Notes under the pieces: model-generated
Database searches by the model: none
Seen by the model: the letters and a program-made list of their open reading frames with translations, nothing else
What the model was told of the DNA's origin: nothing
From: Actinoplanes couchii
GTDB taxonomy: Bacteria; Actinomycetota; Actinomycetes; Mycobacteriales; Micromonosporaceae
NCBI RefSeq assembly: GCF_016862075.1
Contig: NZ_BOMG01000128.1
Coordinates: 1-47,423, forward strand
Length of the DNA: 47,423 bases
Direction of reading: 5' to 3'
Part shown: in pieces, positions 17,706 through 24,536 of the stretch
Layout of the letters: every line of letters starts with the position of its first letter
How positions within the stretch are numbered: the first letter of the stretch is position 1
Position numbers and translations under genes: made by a program

Positions 17706-18734
17706 ATGACCCGGATCACCGTGATCCCCGGCGACGGCATCGGGCCGGAGGTGACCGAGCAGGCCCTGCTGGTGCTCGGCGCCTTCGACCTGGGGCTGGA
17801 GTTCGACGTCCTCGACCACGTCAACGCGGGCACCTTCCTGGAGACCGGGGTGGCACTCTCCGAGGTCGACCTCGAGCGGATCGCCGGCAGCGCGGGCACC
17901 CTGCTCGGCGCGGTCGGCGATCCGCGCGTGGCGGGCACCCGGTACGCGCGCGACGTGCTCCTGCGCCTGCGTTTCGAGCTGGACCTCTATGTCAATTACC
18001 GGCCGGTGCGCCTGCTGGACGCCCGGCTCAGCCCGCTGCGCCGGGCCGGCCGACGGGAGATCGACTGCGCCATCGTGCGGGAGAACACCGAGGGCCTGTA
18101 CACCGACATCGGCGGCGCGCTGCGGTCGCGGACCGAGGACGAGGTCGCCATCGACACCGAGGTCACCACCCACCTCGGCGTGCGGCGGGTCATCGACTAC
18201 GCGATGGCGGCCGCGTCGCGGGCGGTGTGCATGGTCGACAAGTCGAACGCCGTGCCCAACGGCGGACGGGTCTGGCAGCGCCTGTGGCGCGCGGCGTGCG
18301 CCGAGCGCCCGGACCTGGAGACCACCCACCTGTATGTCGACGTCGCAGCGATGCGGCTGGTGCAGGACCCGACCCGGTTCGAGGTGATCGTGACCAACAA
18401 CTCCTACGGCGACATCCTCAGCGATCTCGCGGCCGAACTGGCCGGGGGCCTGGGCACGGCCGCCTCGGTGAACCTGAACCCCGGCACCGGATTCGGCCTC
18501 TACGAGCCGGTGCACGGCAGCGCACCGGACATCGCCGGCACGGACACCGCCAACCCGATCGGCGCTGTGCTGTCCGCGGCGCTGCTGCTCGACCGGGTCG
18601 GGTACCGGGACGAGGCCACGGCCGTACGTGCCGCGACCGATCGCGCGGTGGCCGACGGACGGTGCACGGCCGACATCGGCGGTTCACTCGGCACCCGGGC
18701 GGCGGGGGAGGCGATCCGTGACCTCCTCGCTTGA
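17706..18734 (+). CDS. Beta-decarboxylating dehydrogenase (LeuB / D-malate / tartrate dehydrogenase-like)
   Basis: 342 residues. ITVIPGDGIGPEV at the N-terminus and EPVHGSAPDIAG, with SDLAAELAGGLG nearby, mark the isopropylmalate/isocitrate dehydrogenase fold. It oxidises a 3-substituted malate with NAD and loses CO2 to give the extended 2-oxo acid. The substrate region reads FELDLYVNYRPVRLL and VRENTEGLYTDIGG, closer to the D-malate/tartrate dehydrogenase pattern than to classical LeuB. The extension product may therefore carry a small or unusual side chain; this is inference. The ATG at 17706 gives the canonical N-terminus, but the GTG at 17697, overlapping the previous stop (GTGA), is equally possible and would add three residues. 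Its 3' end overlaps the aminotransferase start by 17 bases. Confidence 0.9.
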   Translation: MTRITVIPGDGIGPEVTEQALLVLGAFDLGLEFDVLDHVNAGTFLETGVALSEVDLERIAGSAGTLLGAVGDPRVAGTRYARDVLLRLRFELDLYVNYRPVRLLDARLSPLRRAGRREIDCAIVRENTEGLYTDIGGALRSRTEDEVAIDTEVTTHLGVRRVIDYAMAAASRAVCMVDKSNAVPNGGRVWQRLWRAACAERPDLETTHLYVDVAAMRLVQDPTRFEVIVTNNSYGDILSDLAAELAGGLGTAASVNLNPGTGFGLYEPVHGSAPDIAGTDTANPIGAVLSAALLLDRVGYRDEATAVRAATDRAVADGRCTADIGGSLGTRAAGEAIRDLLA

Positions 18735-19914
18735 GCACTCGCCGCGCGCCGGCGCCCGCCTCTCGCGCCGGGTCTCCGGCATCGGGTCGATGCGGCTGGC
18801 CGAGCTGATGCGGCTCGCCGCCGGGATCGGCGCCATCGACATCGCCCTCGGCATCCCGCCGGGAGAGCCACCTGCCGAGGCCGTACGGGCGGCCACCGGG
18901 GCCCTCACCGGCGGCCGCAACCAGTACGCGCCCCCGGAGGGTCTCCTCGCCCTGCGGGAGACGATCGCCGAGCTGGCCCGGCGCCACCGCGGTGTGACCG
19001 TCGACCCGGCGACCGAGGTGACCATCACGTGCGGGGCGACCGAGGGGGTGCTGAACGCGCTGCTGGCGGTCACCGACCCCGGCGACGAGGTCGTGCTGTT
19101 CGAACCCTTCTACGAGAACTATCCCGGCATGATCGAGCTGGCCGGTGCCGTTGCGCGACCGGTGCCGCTGGACGGGCCCGGCTGGCGCCTCGACCTGGAG
19201 GCCGTGCGCGCCGCGCTGACTCCGCGCACCCGCGCCGTGCTGCTCAACACCCCGCACAACCCGACCGGCCGCGCCTTCGACGAGGACGAGGTGGCCGGCC
19301 TGCTCGACCTCTGTGCCCGCCACGACCTCGTGCTGATCACCGACGAGGTGTACGAGGGGTACGTCTACGACGGCCGCCGGCACGTGTCGCCGCTGGGCCG
19401 GCCCGGCGCCGCCGAGCACGCGATCGTCGTCGGCAGCCTGTCGAAGTCGCTGCAGATGTCCGGCTGGCGGCTCGGTTACTGCCTCGCGTCGCCGGCGTTC
19501 ACCGCGGCGGTGCGGCGGGCGCACGAGCGCACCACGGTCGGCGCGCCCGGCCCGCTCCAGGTAGGTGCGGCCGCCGTCGACGTGGCGGGTCTGGCCGACG
19601 ACTCGGCGTACTTCCAGCGGCGCCGCGACCACCTCGTGGACCGGCTGGGGGAACTCGGCCTCACGGTGGCCCGGCCCGAGGGCGGCTGGTTCGTGCTGGC
19701 CGCGGTGGACACCCTCGGTCGGCCCAGCGACCTGCTGGCCGAGGAACTGGTGCGCTCGGCCGGTGTGCTGGTGGCCCCGGGCACCAGCTTCTTCACCGAC
19801 CCGGCCGGAGGCCGGCGGTGGATGCGCATGACGTTCGTCCGGGACGAGGGCCGTACGGAGGAGGCCCTGGACCGGCTGCGGAATTTCCTGAGTGGAGGAC
19901 ACCATGACCGTTGA
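18718..19914 (+). CDS. PLP-dependent aminotransferase, class I/II
   Basis: 398 residues, fold type I aminotransferase. Visible landmarks are the NTPHNPTGRAF loop, ITDEVYEGYVY, and the PLP-lysine motif SLSKSLQMSGWRLGY. The GTG start follows GGGGGAGG by seven bases and lies within the 3' end of the LeuB-like gene. The position directly after the chain-extension genes suggests it converts the extended 2-oxo acid into the alpha-amino acid for an NRPS adenylation domain. Relatives include kynurenine/methionine-type aminotransferases with broad specificity. The amino donor and exact substrate are not readable. Confidence 0.9.
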   Translation: MTSSLEHSPRAGARLSRRVSGIGSMRLAELMRLAAGIGAIDIALGIPPGEPPAEAVRAATGALTGGRNQYAPPEGLLALRETIAELARRHRGVTVDPATEVTITCGATEGVLNALLAVTDPGDEVVLFEPFYENYPGMIELAGAVARPVPLDGPGWRLDLEAVRAALTPRTRAVLLNTPHNPTGRAFDEDEVAGLLDLCARHDLVLITDEVYEGYVYDGRRHVSPLGRPGAAEHAIVVGSLSKSLQMSGWRLGYCLASPAFTAAVRRAHERTTVGAPGPLQVGAAAVDVAGLADDSAYFQRRRDHLVDRLGELGLTVARPEGGWFVLAAVDTLGRPSDLLAEELVRSAGVLVAPGTSFFTDPAGGRRWMRMTFVRDEGRTEEALDRLRNFLSGGHHDR

Positions 19915-20950
19915 CGACAAGTCCGAGAAGGTTCTCGACGACGAGGTACAGAGCACCTGGAAGGGGGTGGCGCGGGCCGGCGCCGGCGAGCTCGCGTCGT
20001 CCTACGTGCTGTGTACGGCGATCGTCGGCCTCGCCCGCTCCGGCGTGGCCGGCCGGCTCTCCCGGGACTTCACGCCCCTGGACCGGCTGGCCGGCGACCC
20101 CACACGGACCGAGAAGACCGGCCAGGTCCTGCGCTATCTGGAGCTGCGCGAGGTGACCGAGTCCGACGGCGATCGCTGGCGTCTCACCGAGCGCGGCGAG
20201 GGGCTCTTCAACGAGGTGGCCGAGTCGCTGATCGGCTACTACGTCGACGCGTACGGGCCGGTGCTGCACAACATCGCCGGCCTCGTCGACGGCAGCCGCA
20301 CGTACGGCATCGACGTCCACCGCGACACCGAGCAGCTGGGCCTGCGCTGTGAGGTCCTGTTCCGCAGCTTCGGCGGCAGCATCGTCCGGGACGTGGTGCG
20401 CGACCGCGGCGCGCGTGGCGTGCTCGATCTCGGGTGCGGCACCGGTGGCCTGCTGCTCGACCTGGTGCGTTCGGAGCCCGGCCTGCGTGGTTTCGGTCTC
20501 GACATCGCCGAGGACGCCATCGGGTACGCCACCCGCCGTGCCCACGACGAGGGGGTGGCCGACCGTCTCTCGTTCGTGGTGGGCGACGCGTTCAAGCCGC
20601 AGTCGTGGCCGGCGGAGGTCGCCGCGACGGCCGACCTGTACGTGGCGGTCGGAGCTCTGCACGAGCACTTCCGCGACGGCGAGGACGCGGTCGTCGACCT
20701 GCTGCGCCGGTACGCGGACATGCTCCGCGCCGGGCCGGACCGGGCCATGCTGCTGTGCGAGCCGGAGCTGTACGTCGACGGCTCGGACGCCGACTTCTAC
20801 CTGGTGCACGTCCTCACCGAGCAGGGCTTCCCGCGCCCGCGTGACGGCTGGCTGAAGGTCATCGAGGCGGCCGGGCTCACCTGCCGGCGCATCCTCTCCG
20901 CTCCGAACACCGCGTTCCGGTTCGCCTACTACGAGATCGTGGCCGGCTAA
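19904..20950 (+). CDS. SAM methyltransferase with N-terminal winged-helix domain (possible 2-oxo acid C-methyltransferase)
   Basis: 348 residues. An N-terminal helical/winged-helix part (about 1-150) is followed by a Rossmann domain with VLDLGCGTGGLLLDL near residue 170 and a late acidic ELYVDGSDADFYL stretch. This two-part layout is that of O-methyltransferases and of the 2-oxo acid C-methyltransferases (MppJ/SgvM type). The ATG follows GGAGGACACC and overlaps the aminotransferase end, so the two are co-expressed. Given this context, beta-methylation of the extended 2-oxo acid is attractive but is inference; O-methylation of another intermediate is an equal alternative. Confidence 0.85.
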   Translation: MTVDDKSEKVLDDEVQSTWKGVARAGAGELASSYVLCTAIVGLARSGVAGRLSRDFTPLDRLAGDPTRTEKTGQVLRYLELREVTESDGDRWRLTERGEGLFNEVAESLIGYYVDAYGPVLHNIAGLVDGSRTYGIDVHRDTEQLGLRCEVLFRSFGGSIVRDVVRDRGARGVLDLGCGTGGLLLDLVRSEPGLRGFGLDIAEDAIGYATRRAHDEGVADRLSFVVGDAFKPQSWPAEVAATADLYVAVGALHEHFRDGEDAVVDLLRRYADMLRAGPDRAMLLCEPELYVDGSDADFYLVHVLTEQGFPRPRDGWLKVIEAAGLTCRRILSAPNTAFRFAYYEIVAG

Positions 20951-20975
20951 TCCGTACACCCTGGAGGTTTTGATC

Positions 20976-22136
20976 ATGTCGGCAGAAGCGCCAGCGGTGC
21001 GGCCGGGACTCGAGATGCTCGACCTGTGCCGGACGATGCGCGACAACAGCCCGGTGGTCCGGGATCCGGCCAGCGGCGTCTACCAGGTCTTCCGGTACGA
21101 CGACGCGGTGAGCGTGCTCCACGACCCGGAGACGTTCTCGTCGGACTTCGGCTCCGTCTATCCCGATCAGGTCCAGCTCATGGAGGGGCACATCGGCACG
21201 CTCGACCCGCCCCGGCACCACCAGCTGCGGCGCCTGGTCAGCCAGGCGTTCACGCCCCGGTCGGTGGCGCGGCTCAAGGACCGGATCGAGCAGCTGGCCG
21301 AGGATCTGCTCGACCGTGCGCCCGACCCGGGCCGGCTCGAACTCGTGAACGATTTCGCCTACCCGCTGCCCCTCACGGTGATCACTGAGCTGCTGGGTGT
21401 GCCCGAACGGGATCGGCCGCAGTTCAAGGACTGGGCAGACGCCCTGTACGCCGGTGGCGCTTTCGACCCGAACGACGAGTCGGCGGTGAACGCGTCCAAG
21501 TCGTTCCACGACTACCTGCTCGACCTGGCCGTCCGGCGCCGCGCCAAGCCCGAGCCCGGTCTGCTCGGCGACCTGGTGACGGCCGAGGTCGACGGCGTGC
21601 GGCTCACCGACCGGGAGATCGCCGGATTCGCCACCGTGCTGTTGCTGGCCGGGCACGTCACGGTCACCCTGTGGCTCGGCAACGCGATCCTGTGCCTGGC
21701 GGAGAACCCCGAGGCCGAGGAGCTGGTACGCCGGCGTCCGGAGGTCATCCCCACCGCGCTGGAGGAGGTGCTGCGCTACCGCAGTCCCGTGGGCATCGTG
21801 CCGCGGGTGACGAAGAAGGCCACCGAGCTGCGCGGTGTGGCCATGGAGCCGGGCCAGATCGTGGTGTGCTCGGTGCTGTCGGCCAACCACGACGAGCGGC
21901 AGTTCGAGCGGCCCGGCGAGTTCGACCCCGAGCGCTCGCCGAACCCGCATCTCGCCTTCAGTAAGGGCATCCATTTCTGTTTCGGCGCGCCGCTGGCCCG
22001 GCTCGAGGCGCAGGCGGCGCTCGGCGTGCTGCTGCGCCGCTTCGACCGGATCCGGCTCGATCCGGATCGCCCGATGCGGCCGCACCCTGACCCGACCATG
22101 AACGGGCCCAAGGAGCTCCCTCTTCTCGTCGGATAG
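20976..22136 (+). CDS. Cytochrome P450 monooxygenase
   Basis: 386 residues, standard bacterial class I length, soluble. The heme-binding loop is FSKGIHFCFG with the Cys ligand, the ExxR motif is EEVLRYR, and the I-helix reads LLLAGHVTVTLWLG. The usual acidic residue before the I-helix Thr is Val here (AGHVT instead of AGHET), a variant I believe also occurs in other actinomycete P450s. The start ATG lies eight bases after GGAGG; an upstream in-frame TTG at 20970 is less likely. It is the last gene before a terminator hairpin. A partner ferredoxin is not in the window. It may hydroxylate the unusual amino acid or the assembled product. Confidence 0.93.
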   Translation: MSAEAPAVRPGLEMLDLCRTMRDNSPVVRDPASGVYQVFRYDDAVSVLHDPETFSSDFGSVYPDQVQLMEGHIGTLDPPRHHQLRRLVSQAFTPRSVARLKDRIEQLAEDLLDRAPDPGRLELVNDFAYPLPLTVITELLGVPERDRPQFKDWADALYAGGAFDPNDESAVNASKSFHDYLLDLAVRRRAKPEPGLLGDLVTAEVDGVRLTDREIAGFATVLLLAGHVTVTLWLGNAILCLAENPEAEELVRRRPEVIPTALEEVLRYRSPVGIVPRVTKKATELRGVAMEPGQIVVCSVLSANHDERQFERPGEFDPERSPNPHLAFSKGIHFCFGAPLARLEAQAALGVLLRRFDRIRLDPDRPMRPHPDPTMNGPKELPLLVG

Positions 22137-22146
22137 ACGGCTCGTC

Positions 22147-22182
22147 CGGCCGTGCCCGGGGCGATGAGTTCGGGCACGGCCG
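22147..22182 (+). terminator. Hairpin terminator after the P450 gene
   Basis: An exact 12-bp stem, CGGCCGTGCCCG (22147-22158) paired with CGGGCACGGCCG (22171-22182), encloses a 12-base loop. It lies 11 bases after the P450 stop and before the cyclophilin start. There is no T tract, as is common in high-GC actinomycetes. It probably ends the long plus-strand transcript of region 1. Confidence 0.7.
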
Positions 22183-22215
22183 CGGGCGGATCGGCGGCTG
22201 TGAGAAACTGCCGAT

Positions 22216-22695
22216 ATGTCTACAGTCCGACTGCGTACCAGCTACGGCGACATCGTGCTCGAGCTCGAGGAGGCGAACGCGCCGAAGACCGTCGCGAATT
22301 TCCTGAACTACGTCAACTCAGGCCACTACACCGGAACGATCTTCCACCGGGTGATCGGCACCTTCATGATCCAGGGTGGTGGTTTCGACACGAGCATGCG
22401 GCAGAAGCCCGCTCCCCACCAGGTGGAGAACGAGGCGAAGAACGGACTGAAGAACGTCAAGTACAGCCTGGCCATGGCCCGGACGTCCGATCCGCACTCG
22501 GCGGGCGCGCAGTTCTTCGTCAACACCGTGGACAACGCGTTCCTCGATTATCCGGGCCAGGACGGCTGGGGTTACACGGTGTTCGGCAAGGTGACCGAGG
22601 GCTTCGACGTCGTCGACCGGATCGCCCAGGTGCCGACCGGCGCCCAGGATGTCCCGCGCGAGCAGATCGTCATCGAGTCGGCCACGGTCGAGTAG
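22216..22695 (+). CDS. ppiB: Cyclophilin-type peptidyl-prolyl cis-trans isomerase (PpiB-like)
   Basis: 159 residues, cytoplasmic (no signal peptide), single cyclophilin domain. The catalytic FHRVIGTFMIQGGGFD and the AGAQFFVNTVDNAFL stretch are intact. The segment NEAKNGLKNVKYSLAMART and the compact length look like the E. coli PpiB group rather than the longer actinobacterial housekeeping form. The site corresponding to the cyclosporin-contacting Trp of human cyclophilin A appears to be Phe (NAFLD), predicting weak cyclosporin affinity. It is monocistronic-looking: a terminator precedes it and a large palindrome follows 12 bases after the stop. It may be an ordinary folding helper or a resistant target copy; context does not decide. 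Confidence 0.93.
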   Translation: MSTVRLRTSYGDIVLELEEANAPKTVANFLNYVNSGHYTGTIFHRVIGTFMIQGGGFDTSMRQKPAPHQVENEAKNGLKNVKYSLAMARTSDPHSAGAQFFVNTVDNAFLDYPGQDGWGYTVFGKVTEGFDVVDRIAQVPTGAQDVPREQIVIESATVE

Positions 22696-22706
22696 GGTCC
22701 GCACCC

Positions 22707-22753
22707 CTCATCATTTCAACGAAGTGTTGACAACACTTCGTTGAAATGATGAG
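22707..22753 (+). repeat. Perfect 47-bp palindrome (23-bp arms, 1-base centre), probable operator
   Basis: Arms 22707-22729 and 22731-22753 are exact reverse complements around a single A at 22730. Each arm contains a smaller CAAC-N5-GTTG palindrome (22717-22729 and 22731-22743), giving a tandem pair of half-size dyads. The stretch is far more AT-rich than its surroundings. It could act as an operator for the downstream helix-turn-helix gene, as a terminator for the cyclophilin gene, or both. Confidence 0.95.
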
Positions 22754-22755
22754 AT
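22727..22755 (+). promoter_or_regulatory. Candidate promoter inside the palindrome
   Basis: TTGACA (22727-22732) is a full consensus -35 hexamer at the palindrome centre. A 17-base spacer leads to TGAGAT (22750-22755), a weak -10. The predicted start of transcription would fall at or near the ATG at 22762, consistent with the poor ribosome binding site there and a leaderless mRNA. The -10 match is weak, so this is tentative. Confidence 0.45.
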
Positions 22756-22761
22756 CAGTGC

Positions 22762-23166
22762 ATGACGGAGACGAGTACGGCACCGGCGGCGGACGTGGCG
22801 CGACAGCAGTGGGCGGCACTGAGCCGGATCGCGGAGCGGCACGCCGCCACCGACGAGCAGCGGCGGCGGTCCGCCCACCCGGCGGCCATCGAGCCCCATG
22901 AGGCGGTGCGCCTGGTGGCCGGGCTGGCGCTGGGCACGATCGACCTCGATCTCGGTGAGCCCGACATCGCCGACGAGGACGTCCTCGCCGCGCTGGCGCT
23001 GATCGCCCACGTGCGGGCCGACGTGGACCAGTTGGAGCTGGGCCTGCTCAACGCCGCGCGCGGCCGAGAGCTGACCTGGCAGGCCATCGCCCAGGGCGTG
23101 GGCCTCAACAGCGCCCAGGCGGTCAAGCAGCGCCACGACCGGTTGTCTGAACGTCAGCAGGCCTGA
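22762..23166 (+). CDS. Small helix-turn-helix DNA-binding protein
   Basis: 134 residues, unnamed family. The N-terminal two thirds are helical and acidic (LDLGEPDIADEDVLAALAL). The C-terminus reads LTWQAIAQGVGLNSAQAVKQRH, which fits a helix-turn-helix with recognition helix around SAQAVKQRH. No convincing Shine-Dalgarno precedes the ATG, while a promoter-like palindrome lies 9-55 bases upstream, suggesting leaderless expression and possible autoregulation. It converges on the crotonyl-CoA reductase gene with 19 bases between stops. The function is unknown; a local regulator is the simplest reading. Its link to the cluster is by position only. Confidence 0.75.
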   Translation: MTETSTAPAADVARQQWAALSRIAERHAATDEQRRRSAHPAAIEPHEAVRLVAGLALGTIDLDLGEPDIADEDVLAALALIAHVRADVDQLELGLLNAARGRELTWQAIAQGVGLNSAQAVKQRHDRLSERQQA

Positions 23167-23185
23167 GGCGCCGGTCAGACCGATC

Positions 23186-24520
23186 TCACGACCGGAACCG
23201 TTCGATGGCGGGCAGATGCCGTTCACGCATCTCGGGATCGGTGACTCCGCCGTTCTCGGCCGGCGCCAGGCACAGCACGCCGACCTTGCCCTGGTGCCGG
23301 TTGTGATGCAGGTCGTCGATGGCCTGTCCGGTGTCCTCCAGCCGGTATGTGGTGGACAGAGTGGGGTGGATCCGGCCCTGTTGAATGAGCCGGTTGGCCT
23401 GCCACGCCTCGCGGTAGTTGGCGAAGTGCGAACCGAGGATGCGCTTGACGTTCATCCACAGGTACCGGTTGTCGAACTGGTGGAGGAAGCCGCTGGTGGA
23501 GGCGCAGGTCACCACCGTGCCGCCCCGGCGTGCGACATAGACCGAAGCGCCGAACGTCTCCCGGCCCGGGTGCTCGAAGACGATGTCGACGTCCTCGCCG
23601 CCGGTCAGTTCGCGGATGCGCTCGCCGAAGCGCCGCCACTCACGCGGGTTCTGGGTGTGCTCGTCGGTCCAGAACCGGTAGTCCTCGGCGTCCCGGTCGA
23701 TCACGGCCTCTGCGCCCATCCGCCGGCAGACCTCGGCCTTGCGCGCATTCGATACGACGCAGATCGGGTTCGCGCCGCCGCCCAGGGCGTACTGCACAGC
23801 GAACGAGCCCAGGCCGCCGGCCGCACCCCAGATCAGGATGTTGTCGCCCTGTTTCATGGCGGCGCCGTGGTGCGAGACGAGCTGACGGTACGCGGTCGAA
23901 TTCACCAGCCCCGGCGACGCCGCCTCCTCCCACGTCAGATGTTCGGCCTTGGGCATCAGTTGGTTGGCCTTGACCAGCGCGAGCTCGGCCAGCCCGCCGT
24001 AGTTGGTCTCGAATCCCCAGATGCGCTGCTCCGGGTCGAGCATGCTGTCGTCGTGGCCGTCCGGGTGTTCCAGCTCCACCGACAGGCAGTGCGCCACCAC
24101 CCGGTCACCCGCTTTCCACCGGCGGACGCCCGGACCGGTGCGTAGCACGACCCCGGCGAGATCCGACCCGATCACGTGGTACGGCTGGTAATGACGGGCG
24201 GCCAGGCCACCGGTCTTGGCGTACCGGCGGAGGAACGCGAATGTCGGCACCGGGGCGAACATCGCGCTCCAGACCGTGTTGTAGTTGACGGCGCTGGCCA
24301 TCACCGCGATCAGCGCCTCGCCGGGACCGGGCTCCGGGGTGGGCACCTCCTGGATGTGCACGGCGTCGGCCGGCTTGCGGTCCGGCATCGAGACACCCTC
24401 GAACATGGTCTGCTCGTCCTCGAGCAGCACCGCCGCGCGATAGTGGTCGGGCACGGGCAGGGCCGCGACCGCGCCGGCGTCCGTCTCGCCGGTTACCGTC
24501 TCGATGAACTCCGCTCTCAC
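23186..24520 (-). CDS. ccr: Crotonyl-CoA carboxylase/reductase
   Basis: 444 residues, the normal length. It is an MDR-superfamily enzyme with the Rossmann motif WGAAGGLGSFAVQYA. Features of carboxylating enoyl-CoA reductases are present: VNYNTVW, WGFETNYGGLAE and TSGFLHQFDNRYLWMNVKRILGSHFANYREA, whose parts hold the CO2-binding Asn, Phe-Glu and His. It makes ethylmalonyl-CoA from crotonyl-CoA, or other alkylmalonyl-CoAs from longer 2-enoyl-CoAs, with NADPH and CO2. The GTG at 24520 was chosen because GGGAGG sits just upstream; longer in-frame starts would run into the regulator gene. It starts 16 bases after the LAL regulator stop, so the two are likely co-transcribed. Its product should serve an AT domain of this cluster. 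Confidence 0.95.
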   Translation of the reverse strand: MRAEFIETVTGETDAGAVAALPVPDHYRAAVLLEDEQTMFEGVSMPDRKPADAVHIQEVPTPEPGPGEALIAVMASAVNYNTVWSAMFAPVPTFAFLRRYAKTGGLAARHYQPYHVIGSDLAGVVLRTGPGVRRWKAGDRVVAHCLSVELEHPDGHDDSMLDPEQRIWGFETNYGGLAELALVKANQLMPKAEHLTWEEAASPGLVNSTAYRQLVSHHGAAMKQGDNILIWGAAGGLGSFAVQYALGGGANPICVVSNARKAEVCRRMGAEAVIDRDAEDYRFWTDEHTQNPREWRRFGERIRELTGGEDVDIVFEHPGRETFGASVYVARRGGTVVTCASTSGFLHQFDNRYLWMNVKRILGSHFANYREAWQANRLIQQGRIHPTLSTTYRLEDTGQAIDDLHHNRHQGKVGVLCLAPAENGGVTDPEMRERHLPAIERFRS

Positions 24521-24536
24521 GGATACCTCCCGATGG

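Noticed and set aside
14505..18734. The Leu-like genes as the ordinary leucine pathway
   Set aside because: They are embedded in and overlap biosynthetic genes, the synthase lacks the regulatory domain, and an aminotransferase, methyltransferase and P450 follow; I judged a dedicated pathway more likely, though not proven.
21630..21690. P450 as inactive because the I-helix acid is Val
   Set aside because: Thr, ExxR and heme Cys are intact, and I believe the AGHVT variant occurs in other actinomycete P450s.
23167..23200. CCGGTC/GACCGG as a bidirectional terminator between convergent genes
   Set aside because: Only a 6-bp stem, partly inside the ccr coding end; too weak to list as a feature.
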